DNA from: an uncultured Clostridia bacterium
Lineage (GTDB): Bacteria; Bacillota; Clostridia; Christensenellales; UBA1242
Direction of reading: 5' to 3'
Assembly (NCBI GenBank): GCA_944381135.1
Contig: CALWJY010000001.1
Coordinates: 26,595 to 90,594 of the forward strand
DNA length: 64,000 nt
This document shows positions 53,304-61,840 of this stretch, piece by piece. A program made the position numbers and the translations under genes. The first letter of the stretch is position 1; the number at the start of each line of letters is the position of its first letter. Below the pieces are notes generated by a model. It was given only the letters and a program-made list of their open reading frames with translations, ran no database searches and had not been told where the DNA came from.

Positions 53304-56300
53304 ATGAAAAAATTGTTGTTGTCTTTTATGCTTCTCTTGACACTCTTTGCCTTTGCAGGAGGTGGAGCAGTTCTTTTGACGGGCTGTGACGCAAGCCAAT
53401 TTTCAGAGAGTGAGGAGAAAAATTCGGAAAATGACGAAACCTCTGACACAATTGAAGAAACTGAACCATCAGACGAGGAAGATGAAGAAACAACAGGAAA
53501 TCCAACTTATTACTATGGTTTTGGTGGGGCGAAAAACATTCCAGAAACAGACCCTGATGACTATTATTCTACTGGTGGAGGAACTTCTTATCTTTCATAT
53601 CCCAACAGCACTGCTGTTGGAACTGCTCGCTTAAGGCTGAATTCGTCAACGGGAACAATTTTGGCTTCCAATTCAAATAGTTATACCTCTGGTCTTTTTT
53701 ATTATCGATTTACTCGAACAACCTCATCTTTCACGGCATATCTTCAGGCTTCTCCGGCAAGTGGATATCATTTTATTGGCTGGTATGAATATTGGTGGGA
53801 TGACAATGGATCGGATGGTGGAGAGTCAAGCATCACAAGAGTGACATCATCTCAAAACACCACTGTCACCATGTATGGATCAACATCTTCAGGTTTAGGT
53901 TCAGGTGGATCTTTTTATCTTGCATATTTTTGCAGTGAATCTTTGTTTACCACCAACTTGACAATCAACTATGTCAGCAGAACTTCATGTTCAACCTATC
54001 CAAATTTGAAAATTTCTGTCACAAATGGCACGACATCAGCAACATCAATTTCTCGTGGTGGTTCTGCAACAGTCACTCGCTCAGGTTCGGTGTCTTCTGC
54101 AACAGTGAAATTCAGCCTTTCTAACACAACAAATGCTTATTATATGCGCATAGGTGGTGTGCCAACAACATCTAATTACACTCACATTTTCACATCTTCT
54201 GCAAAAACTGACACTTACACATTTTCGTCATCCAGTGATACAACAATAAACATATATATTTATCAGCGGTATACAATTTCCTATAATGTGAATGGCGGAA
54301 GTGGCACGCGACCCAGCACACAATATAAAATTTATGGAAAAAGCATAACTCTTGCAACAAACAATCTGACAAAAGATGCCTACAGTCCAAATGGTTGGAA
54401 CACAAATTCCAGTGGGACTGGAACACCCTATCCCGGCGGAACAACATATTCAACCAATGCAAACAGAACTCTCTATGCATGTTGGTCGCCAATCACCTAC
54501 ACATTGACATTAAATCCAAATGGTGGAACAGTTTTAGGTTCATCCGTCGCAGTCTATCGAAGTTACAACATTGAAGCTGATTCATCAATTTCAAGTGCGC
54601 CATACGATGAAATAACATCACTTCCAACACCAACAAAAAAAGGATATATTTTCAATGGTTGGCGAGCAGGTTCATCCACAGGCAGTTGGACTTCTGGCAC
54701 AGATTATTCTGCAGGCTTATCACTTAGTGGAAGGTATGGTTCTGTCACTTTGACGGCACAGTGGACAGCAGACACATACACTTGGAGTTTGTATGTCATG
54801 ACGCAAACTTCTGGCGGAGGAAGTTATGGATTTTCCACCGCACGAACGGGTGTCAGTGTGACAGTCAGTTACACCAATTCTTCTGGGAATTCTGCTTCAA
54901 GTAATGTGTCGACAAGTTTAATTGAAGTAGGAATACAAGACCACACACTTTCTTTCAGAGCAAGCAGTTCAAATGCAAACTATAAATTCATTGGTTTCAC
55001 AACCTCAAATTCGGCTCCAACACCAACTGAAAACCCTTCAGCAAGCATTTCAGTGACACCAACAGGCAATGTCACGCGCTATGCATGGTTTATGTATGTC
55101 TCAACAAATGAGATTTTAAGTGACAGCGGTGGATTTTACTATGAAGATGGAGAATATCCGCAAACGCGTGTGACAAATCAAACAACAATAAATGCATTGA
55201 ACAGGCTTACAAGTGCAACATATTCAATTTCATACCTAAATGCAAATGGGACAAATTCAACAATTCCTGTTTACACCTACAGCGGTGCACGATATGGCAG
55301 AGCAACAAATCCATCGGGGACAGTTGGGTGGTTTACGGTTGAACCAATCAAGTGGAGAGTTGAGAATGGTTGGACATTCACAGGAAGCAACTTTTTCACA
55401 CTTGGAAGAGAATACATGTACACCGATCGTATGACAATGAGTGTTTGGGCATATTCAACAAATTGGTCGACATATGGAAGTTCAAGCACAAGAATTATTT
55501 CTTGCACCGAGTCTGGCGGTTGGAACATTGAAGCAACAAGCACCTCAAATGGAAACATACGTTTTGCAATTTACGATTCTGGAACAGGGTATAAAAACAT
55601 TGCAACTTCAATTGCATGGTCGAGCTTGTCTTCAGGATGGCATATGTTCACTTTGACTTTTGACGGAACAAACGCAAGAGGATATTTAGATGGACAGTTG
55701 GTTGGAACTTCAAGTGCTTTCAGCAGCGGAAGAATTGGATATAATGCAAACAACACGATTTTTGTTGGTGCAGAGGCTGGTGCAAATGCAACAACTCCAG
55801 CAGGGTCATATTTTGTGGGACAAATTGCCGGACTTTACATTGAAAATTCTTGTTGGAGTGCATCAACAATTCAAGACAGGTTTGAAAGCAGAGACATCAC
55901 AAATTCATTGTCAGGTTGGAGCACTTATGGAACATACAACAGCAATTTTGTTGCAGTCAGCGAACGTGTTCTTGGCTTTGGTGCAATTGAAGAAACACAT
56001 ATGGAAGAGGGTGGCTCATATCGAAATTCAAACATGTATACAAACAATTTGAATGCTTCCAATTCTCAACGCACAAGTGGATATTTGGATTATGCAGCAA
56101 ACACCTCAATTTCGTTTGAAAGTTTTGTAAGTGGAGCAAATTTGGACATTGTGACAAGCACAAGTGTGACATATCAAGGACTTCGTGCAGCTTCTGTTGA
56201 AGAAATTGAAAAAGTTTATGGAGGGATGAACAGCAATTGGCGAGCGCAGTGCAGTGATATGGTTGCCTTTATGCTTGGTGTAAGTGAAGACAGTTATGTT

Positions 56301-56444
56301 GACTATTGGACGCGAGATTTGGGGACAATGCTTGACAATGGAACAATCATCACGGCAGAAAGTGGCGAGGAATCAAACGCTTGGGTGCATGAAGTGCATG
56401 GTGTCCGCTTCTCAATCACTTGCAGTCAAGGAAGCAGTGTTTGA
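53304..56444 (+). CDS. Large surface lipoprotein: Listeria-Bacteroides repeats, split DUF6273-like domain, LamG
   Basis: The 1,046-residue protein has a signal peptide with lipobox LLTGC (Cys about 28) and an acidic Ser/Glu linker (about 30-65). Ser/Thr-rich beta domains follow (about 70-320), then two Listeria-Bacteroides (InlB-type) repeats (about 322-395 and 396-490). From about 605 there is a DUF6273-like start (YYEDGEYPQTRV, VEPIKWRVENG). It is interrupted by a LamG-like lectin domain (about 690-855: MSVWAYS, WHMFTLTFDG, GYLDGQLVG), then resumes (SERVLGFGAIE, RAASVEEIEKVYGG, YWTRDLG, GVRFSITC). Probably a surface adhesin or glycan-binding protein. No enzyme motif seen. Confidence 0.75.
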   Translation: MKKLLLSFMLLLTLFAFAGGGAVLLTGCDASQFSESEEKNSENDETSDTIEETEPSDEEDEETTGNPTYYYGFGGAKNIPETDPDDYYSTGGGTSYLSYPNSTAVGTARLRLNSSTGTILASNSNSYTSGLFYYRFTRTTSSFTAYLQASPASGYHFIGWYEYWWDDNGSDGGESSITRVTSSQNTTVTMYGSTSSGLGSGGSFYLAYFCSESLFTTNLTINYVSRTSCSTYPNLKISVTNGTTSATSISRGGSATVTRSGSVSSATVKFSLSNTTNAYYMRIGGVPTTSNYTHIFTSSAKTDTYTFSSSSDTTINIYIYQRYTISYNVNGGSGTRPSTQYKIYGKSITLATNNLTKDAYSPNGWNTNSSGTGTPYPGGTTYSTNANRTLYACWSPITYTLTLNPNGGTVLGSSVAVYRSYNIEADSSISSAPYDEITSLPTPTKKGYIFNGWRAGSSTGSWTSGTDYSAGLSLSGRYGSVTLTAQWTADTYTWSLYVMTQTSGGGSYGFSTARTGVSVTVSYTNSSGNSASSNVSTSLIEVGIQDHTLSFRASSSNANYKFIGFTTSNSAPTPTENPSASISVTPTGNVTRYAWFMYVSTNEILSDSGGFYYEDGEYPQTRVTNQTTINALNRLTSATYSISYLNANGTNSTIPVYTYSGARYGRATNPSGTVGWFTVEPIKWRVENGWTFTGSNFFTLGREYMYTDRMTMSVWAYSTNWSTYGSSSTRIISCTESGGWNIEATSTSNGNIRFAIYDSGTGYKNIATSIAWSSLSSGWHMFTLTFDGTNARGYLDGQLVGTSSAFSSGRIGYNANNTIFVGAEAGANATTPAGSYFVGQIAGLYIENSCWSASTIQDRFESRDITNSLSGWSTYGTYNSNFVAVSERVLGFGAIEETHMEEGGSYRNSNMYTNNLNASNSQRTSGYLDYAANTSISFESFVSGANLDIVTSTSVTYQGLRAASVEEIEKVYGGMNSNWRAQCSDMVAFMLGVSEDSYVDYWTRDLGTMLDNGTIITAESGEESNAWVHEVHGVRFSITCSQGSSV

Positions 56445-56473
56445 CATGAAACATATAATCAGTTGCCATAAAA

Positions 56474-56704
56474 TCGTCATTCTGACCAAAGTATATTGTT
56501 CTTAACACCCCATACTCGTCACCCCTGAGGTGTCCACGATGCCATCTTTTGCATCAAAAATTCTCACACTCCGTCATTTTAACATTTATCGTCACTCTGA
56601 GCGCAGTCGAAGGGTCTCGGCTGTTTAAAGAGATTCTTCGGCACAACCTTTGAAAAATTGTATTTTCCTGTTTTGTTTAATTTCAAAAGTCGGCTCAGAA
56701 TGAC
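56474..56704. repeat. GTCAYYCTGAGC elements, 56.5 kb cluster
   Basis: A full element at 56591-56704 begins GTCACTCTGAGCGCAGTCGA and ends CGGCTCAGAATGAC, with internal GGGTCTC / GAGATTCTTCGGCACA inverted. Half copies begin at 56476 (GTCATTCTGACC) and 56518 (GTCACCCCTGAGG). The region 56445-56832 has no gene. Confidence 0.7.
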
Positions 56705-56745
56705 GGAAAAGGATGAAATTCTTTGACACAACTGAATAAATTAAT

Positions 56746-56780
56746 AAAAAAAGGGGTTTGAATTTTGAAACCTCTTTTTT
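56746..56780. terminator. Bidirectional terminator between lipoprotein and Rho-like genes
   Basis: AAAAAAAGGGGTTT pairs with AAACCTCTTTTTT around an 8-nt loop; A and T runs on both sides suit termination in both directions. Confidence 0.8.
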
Positions 56781-56832
56781 GTATTTTAGTTTTCCTTAAT
56801 GTTATTTTCGACAATTTGCCTTTTTTTCGATT

Positions 56833-58020
56833 TTACAAGGCAATTTTCTTTGAAATTTTATAAACTGAAGAAACAAACAATTGGTCAAACAAATCTGCTT
56901 GGTCTGCCGTTGTGAAGATTGTTGTGTTTTTGTCTTTTCCGCCAGATTTTGCCAACATCATGAGTTGCTTGATGAGTTCGACAGTTGTTTCAGTGTGTCC
57001 CATAAGAGCCTTTGTGTTGTTTTTGTTTGCATAGTCAACTGCATTTGCAATTGTTGTTATGTCCTCAACAAACAAGGCAAGTTTCAAGCCCTGCTCTTGC
57101 AGGCGCTTTACATTTTCAATGAATGTGTTGAGTGTTTCATTGATTGTGAATGGGCGGTCGTCATAGCGAGAAATGAAGACATTGTTGAAACCAATTTTCT
57201 TGATTGAAGCAAAGTTTTCAAAAAGCACATTTGGAATGAAAGCAATTGTGGCAATTTTGTTTTCGTTAAGAGTTTTGAGAAGTTGTTTAAGTTTTTCATC
57301 TCCGTCAGAAAATTTGCAGTTTTCAACAATATATCTCGAGCCTAAAACAAATTCTTTGTTTCCCAATTTCAGGGTTTCTGTTGGGACAGATTGTTCGTAT
57401 GGGTTTGAAGAATCAACATAGTTTTTGTATGGTTTGAAGTTGACCGTTTTTATGGAATCCACCAAATATTCCTTGTTTGAATTCATCACAATGGCAGTGC
57501 CTGTGATGTAGTCATAAGGTTTGAGTTGAGAGTTTTCGTCTTTTTTGACAAGCACGGTTTTGCCATTATCTTCATTTGTCAAGAAAAATTCTGTTTCATT
57601 TCGGTCAAAAAGCACGCCACGAACTTCAATTGGGAAAAGTTTTTGTTTGACAACTTCATCCTCAACCTGATTGAATGTGACAATTTTTTTGCCGGTGTGA
57701 AGATTTCTTGGTGAATTTGTGACAGAAACATAGTCTTTGCCGGTGATTTGAGAAAGTCCAGCCAAAATTCCTTCAATGTTGGAAAGTTCTTTATATGGTC
57801 TTCCTTGTCTGAGTGGAATTGGTTTCAAATCTTCTCCAGAAATGATTTTGTCCATGACGATTTTGATGTGGTCGTTTCTTTTGAGAATGGTTGGAGAATT
57901 GTCACCAAAAACGCGAGCGAGGGCACGAAGTTCATAAATTCCCAAAGATTCAATCAATGAAAGGCAGTCCTGTTGAGCCTTAGTCAAGTTTTTAAATTCA
58001 TAACCTGGTTTGTTTGTCAT
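56833..58020 (-). CDS. Rho-like protein without a P-loop
   Basis: The 395-residue protein has a Rho N-terminal-like motif (LGIYELRALARVFGDNSPT near residue 25) and a region resembling the Rho primary RNA-binding part. The C-terminal half follows the Rho ATPase by eye: IENVKRLQEQGLKLALFVEDIT matches the helix and Walker B strand IEKAKRLVEHGKDVVILLDSIT, and NTTIFTTADQADLFDQL matches the following strand. The Walker A (GKT) segment is absent and the ATPase is shortened, so it cannot be an ordinary termination motor. AAGGAG precedes the ATG. Position beside murA recalls the B. subtilis murAB-rho region. Confidence 0.7.
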   Translation of the reverse strand: MTNKPGYEFKNLTKAQQDCLSLIESLGIYELRALARVFGDNSPTILKRNDHIKIVMDKIISGEDLKPIPLRQGRPYKELSNIEGILAGLSQITGKDYVSVTNSPRNLHTGKKIVTFNQVEDEVVKQKLFPIEVRGVLFDRNETEFFLTNEDNGKTVLVKKDENSQLKPYDYITGTAIVMNSNKEYLVDSIKTVNFKPYKNYVDSSNPYEQSVPTETLKLGNKEFVLGSRYIVENCKFSDGDEKLKQLLKTLNENKIATIAFIPNVLFENFASIKKIGFNNVFISRYDDRPFTINETLNTFIENVKRLQEQGLKLALFVEDITTIANAVDYANKNNTKALMGHTETTVELIKQLMMLAKSGGKDKNTTIFTTADQADLFDQLFVSSVYKISKKIAL

Positions 58021-58035
58021 AATTTCTCCTTAATT

Positions 58036-58090
58036 TTGTAAAAATTTACAATCTATTTGCAGTATAGCACATTTTCGACAACTTTTACAA
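58036..58090 (-). promoter_or_regulatory. Promoter of the Rho-like gene with palindromic site
   Basis: On the minus strand: TTGTAA (58090-58085), an 18-bp spacer, extended -10 TG-C-TATACT (58066-58061). A perfect palindrome TTGTAAA-AA-TTTACAA (58036-58051) lies just after the predicted start and before the ribosome binding site; it could be an operator or a leader hairpin. The rest of 58091-58303 shows no gene. Confidence 0.6.
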
Positions 58091-58303
58091 GCAAAAGTAT
58101 TTGATTTTTTTAAAAAAAATTGAATAATTCTTTTCAATATTAAATTTGAGTGTTTTGTTTTTTTTGCTGTGTAAAGTCTATACCTTAAGCCCGCCACATA
58201 TGTTTAAGTATCTTTGCGCGTAAATCTAAAATTCTTATATCCTTATTATACATATTTTAGTCCTTTTATGCAAAATTTCCTCTTGTTTTGCAAAAGAAAG
58301 TGG

Positions 58304-58333
58304 CTGACATTCAAAGTTTCAAACACATAAACT
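58304..58333 (+). promoter_or_regulatory. murA promoter, predicted leaderless
   Basis: CTGACA (58304-58309), an 18-bp spacer and TAAACT (58328-58333), 7 nt before the ATG at 58341. No Shine-Dalgarno sequence. Confidence 0.55.
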
Positions 58334-58340
58334 GAATAAT

Positions 58341-59657
58341 ATGAAGAAAAAAACTGAAATGTTGACAAGAAACGAGCATGATGAACGCGAATCTGCTTTT
58401 GAACAATTGAAAATTTATGGCGGGAGAAAGCTTTTTGGTTGTGTGGAAGTTGACGCTTCAAAAAACGCATTTTTGCCAATTCTTGCGGGATGTTTGCTTT
58501 GTGAAGACGAAGTTTGTTTGAAAAACTATGTCAATTTATCCGATTTGGGAAATATGCGCAAAATTTTGAATGTTTTGAATGTCTCATCGTCTCTCAGCGG
58601 GAAAGAACTTTACATAAATCCAAAAAAAATTGAAAATGTCAAAATCACACACGACCTTGCAAGTTTGGTTCGGGCGTCAATCATTGTGCTTGGGGCGCTT
58701 TTGGGACGCTTTAGAGGCGGTGTGATTGCCTATCCGGGAGGTTGCAAAATTGGCTCGCGCCCAATTGACATACATTTGAAAAGTTTTCGCGCACTTGGTG
58801 TCCGAGTGATTGAAAGACACGGTTATATCTATTGCCACGGTCAAAATATGAAAGCAGGAAAGGTGGTTTTGGACTTTCCAAGCGTTGGCGCAACGGAAAG
58901 TCTGATGCTTTGCGGTTGCCTGCTGAACGGCGAAAGTGTCTTCTTGAACGTCGCAAAAGAGCCAGAAATTGTCGATTTGCAAAACTTTTTGAATGCAATG
59001 GGCGCAGATGTTAGTGGCGCGGGGACAGATTGTATTGTGGTTCGTGGGGTCAAAAAGTTGCATGGCGGACAATTTTCTGTCATGCCAGACCGCATTGTTG
59101 CTGGCACATACTTGCTTGCTGCTGCCATTTGTGGCGGAGATGTTGAGGTTGAAAAGACATTTTTCAGACATAATGAAAGTTTGATTTCGTTTCTTAGGCA
59201 AAGCGCTTGCAAAATTGATGTGTTTGATGATAGAATAAGACTGAGAGCGGACAAAAGGCTTTCTTCAATTCCAAAAATCCAAACATTGCCATATCCAAGT
59301 TTTCCAACCGATTTGCAACCTCAAATGATGGTTTTGCAGGCTGTCAGTTCGGGCGTGAGCATCATTCAGGAAAATCTGTTTGAAAACCGCTTTGGAGTTG
59401 TTCCAGAACTGCGGAAAATGGGGGCAGACATTGTCATCAAAGACCGCACGGCATGCGTTGTTGGAGTGGAAAAACTTTATGGCGCAGATGTTTGCGCGTC
59501 AGACTTGAGGGCGGGTGCTGCTCTTGTGCTGGCTGGTTTGAAAGCGGAGGGCTACACAACCATAAGCAACGTTTCATACATAGACCGCGGATATGAGCGA
59601 ATTGAGGAAAAACTTTCACTTTTAGGCGCAGACATCAAGCGTGGGCTTTTCGAGTGA
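58341..59657 (+). CDS. murA: UDP-GlcNAc enolpyruvyl transferase MurA
   Basis: The 438-residue EPSP-synthase-fold protein has DASKNAFLPIL near residue 40 (KN pair binding UDP-GlcNAc), PGGCKIGSRPIDIHLKS near residue 133, GATESLM near 195, and the end DRGYERIEEKLSLLGADI. It does the first committed step of wall synthesis. In the loop that normally holds the catalytic Cys (PGGCxIGxRP) the Cys is present, so fosfomycin sensitivity is expected from family knowledge. An N-terminal extension of about 25 residues precedes the fold. Confidence 0.94.
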   Translation: MKKKTEMLTRNEHDERESAFEQLKIYGGRKLFGCVEVDASKNAFLPILAGCLLCEDEVCLKNYVNLSDLGNMRKILNVLNVSSSLSGKELYINPKKIENVKITHDLASLVRASIIVLGALLGRFRGGVIAYPGGCKIGSRPIDIHLKSFRALGVRVIERHGYIYCHGQNMKAGKVVLDFPSVGATESLMLCGCLLNGESVFLNVAKEPEIVDLQNFLNAMGADVSGAGTDCIVVRGVKKLHGGQFSVMPDRIVAGTYLLAAAICGGDVEVEKTFFRHNESLISFLRQSACKIDVFDDRIRLRADKRLSSIPKIQTLPYPSFPTDLQPQMMVLQAVSSGVSIIQENLFENRFGVVPELRKMGADIVIKDRTACVVGVEKLYGADVCASDLRAGAALVLAGLKAEGYTTISNVSYIDRGYERIEEKLSLLGADIKRGLFE

Positions 59658-59679
59658 AAAGAAGACTTTTGAGTGAAAA

Positions 59680-60696
59680 ATGAAGGTTTGTTTTGTCCGA
59701 ATTGAGAGGGGAATTTTGAACAAAAAACTTATCATCACACTTTCAGTTGTTGTTTGCCTGATTGTAACACTTCTAATTTTGTTTTGGACATTGTTTGGAC
59801 TTTCGTCCGTGACAGTGGAATTTTCTTCAACCATTCAAAACTTGAATGTGACAGAGCAAGAAATTGTTGAGGCGGGGCAGTTTAGAATGGGTGCTTGTGT
59901 GCTTTTTGAGGGTAAGAAGAAGTCTGTTGAAAACATAAACAACCACGCAAGTGAAGACCCAGATTTTGCATATTTACGCGTGGTTAACATTGAGACGATT
60001 TTTCCAAACAAATTTGTCATTCATGTTGCAGAAAGGGAAGAACTCTTTGCTGTTGAGACTGAAAATGGACAAGTTTTGATTTGTGACAGAGAGTTCAGAG
60101 TTTTGCGAATTGAAGATGAGTCAAATGGTGAATATTCCTCCACACAAGACAACGCGATTTTGCTTAAAGGTCTCAGATTTTCAAATCAAGGCATCAAGGC
60201 TGGTGATTTTTTGCAAGTGGAACAAGATGGAATGTTACATATATATTCCACCATGCTTGAAAACAATCGAAATTTGGCACAGCAGCGTGGAAAATTTAAA
60301 GAAATGCAACTTGGAACCTATCAAGATGAAGTGACGGGAAAAGAATATGTTTCTCTTGAACTTACAACCTTTCAAAACCGCAAATTTTTGATTTACAACA
60401 TTGATTTTGCACTTGGAAACAAAATTCAACTGATGTTTGCAACCGAAAGTGCAGTATTCAATCAAAATGTTGACGAGAATGGAAACATCTTGAATTCTGC
60501 AGGTCAAGTTATGTATGTCATGCGAAGTGAAAGCGGAGAGTTGTTGCCATATGACGAGGGGCAAGCAGATGCGGAAAGATTGACGCTTTCATACAGTCTT
60601 CTAAGCCAATGTGCAATCAAGGTTGACAACTTGACTCTTGACGAAAACATAGACCGCACTGAAGAGGACATATATTATAGTTTTGTTCTTCTTTAA
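59680..60696 (+). CDS. FtsQ/DivIB-like division protein with POTRA domain
   Basis: The 338-residue protein has one N-terminal membrane helix (about 17-40) and a POTRA-like domain (about 45-115, FPNKFVIHVAEREELFAV). A beta domain with VLICDREFRVLRIED follows. This order is that of FtsQ/DivIB, though the match is weak. FtsQ scaffolds the divisome with FtsB and FtsL. A TTG start at 59716 with AGAGG at 6 nt is an alternative; ATG 59680 has GAGTGA nearby. murA-ftsQ pairing supports the call. No terminator other than the repeat at 60785 follows. Confidence 0.7.
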   Translation: MKVCFVRIERGILNKKLIITLSVVVCLIVTLLILFWTLFGLSSVTVEFSSTIQNLNVTEQEIVEAGQFRMGACVLFEGKKKSVENINNHASEDPDFAYLRVVNIETIFPNKFVIHVAEREELFAVETENGQVLICDREFRVLRIEDESNGEYSSTQDNAILLKGLRFSNQGIKAGDFLQVEQDGMLHIYSTMLENNRNLAQQRGKFKEMQLGTYQDEVTGKEYVSLELTTFQNRKFLIYNIDFALGNKIQLMFATESAVFNQNVDENGNILNSAGQVMYVMRSESGELLPYDEGQADAERLTLSYSLLSQCAIKVDNLTLDENIDRTEEDIYYSFVLL

Positions 60697-60784
60697 AATG
60701 TGTCGGAATGAAAATTAAATTGCAAAAACATTAAAAAACTTGTGAAAGAGTGTAAATGACGAAGAAACCTTTTTGCCCAAATCT

Positions 60785-60839
60785 TGCATAACACAACAAA
60801 ATATAGTGTATTATTCAATGTATAACACACCATATTTTG
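60785..60839. repeat. Palindromic 55-bp intergenic repeat, copy C
   Basis: TGCATAACACAACAAAATAT is followed by GTGTATTATTCAATGTATAACACAC, very like copy A at 2873. The hairpin ATATAGTGTATTAT/ATAACACACCATAT, with mismatches, lies between the convergent ftsQ-like and SDR genes and may stop transcription on both strands. Confidence 0.7.
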
Positions 60840-60960
60840 TTTTTTTTATTAATTTTTAATTATTCATTCTTATGTGATTTTCAAATTATGAATGGTTTAT
60901 GAAATGTTTTTCTCATATGGTTTTTCATGTTGATTTTTGATTGAAATTAAAGATTTTCAA

Positions 60961-61701
60961 TCATTCCAAAATCAGTCCGCCATCAACAAAAAGTGTTTGT
61001 CCAGTCACAAATGATGCGTCATCACTGCTTAAAAATGCTACACAATTTGCAACATCTTCTGCTGTGCCAAGGCGTTTGAGAGGTGTCATTTCAGCAATGT
61101 CATCTTTTTCTTCTGTTGTCAAGTTGTTGTTCATTTTAGTGTCGATGAAACCGGGTGCAACAACATTGATTCTCACATCCAAATTTCCAAGTTCGTTTGC
61201 CAAAGACTTGCAAAGTCCTGTTAAAGCGCTTTTTGTGGCAGTATATACACTTTCACAAGAACATCCAAATTTTTCAACAAACGAACCAACCAAAACAATG
61301 TTTGCTGGGTGTTTGTTGACTGTCATCTTCACAAATTCTCTCACGCATTTGACTGCAGATTTGATGTTGACATCAAAAAGGTTGTCAATTTCTGAATTTG
61401 TTGTGTCCATGATGAGTGCTCTTTTTTGGGCAACTCCTGCACAGAAAATCAGGGTGTCAATATATGGAAATTCGTCCTCAATTTGACTGAAAACTTTTTC
61501 AATTTCATCTTTTTGTGTCAAGTCGAGTTTGTATGCCTCAACTTTTGTTCCTTCTTTTTTATCTTTCATGAAGTTGTCAATTTCTTTCTTATTTGAATTG
61601 TAGGTGAGTGCCAAGTCTTTTCCGCTTTTAAAAATTTTCTTTGCAACTGCAAATCCAATTTCGCTTGAACCACCAACAATTATTGCTGTTTTTCTGACCA
61701 T
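60961..61701 (-). CDS. SDR oxidoreductase, FabG-like
   Basis: The 246-residue SDR has GGSSEIGFAVAK near residue 10 (a change from the usual TGASxGIG), CAGVAQ near residue 86, YTATKSAL near 150 (Tyr-Lys pair) and the end FVTGQTLFVDGG. The fold is that of 3-oxoacyl-ACP reductase, but no fatty-acid genes are adjacent, so the substrate is uncertain. GAGGG lies upstream of the ATG. It follows degV on the same strand. Confidence 0.85.
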   Translation of the reverse strand: MVRKTAIIVGGSSEIGFAVAKKIFKSGKDLALTYNSNKKEIDNFMKDKKEGTKVEAYKLDLTQKDEIEKVFSQIEDEFPYIDTLIFCAGVAQKRALIMDTTNSEIDNLFDVNIKSAVKCVREFVKMTVNKHPANIVLVGSFVEKFGCSCESVYTATKSALTGLCKSLANELGNLDVRINVVAPGFIDTKMNNNLTTEEKDDIAEMTPLKRLGTAEDVANCVAFLSSDDASFVTGQTLFVDGGLILE

Positions 61702-61840
61702 TTTCTTTTTCCCTCGTTGTTTATTTTTGTTGTTTTGAATGTTTTTTTTGTTGTTGACATCATTCTTTTTATTGTTTTTGAATTTTTCCTTTCAATTGTG
61801 CTTCCAAAAATTCCTAATTCGAAAATTTATTGATAAGAAT

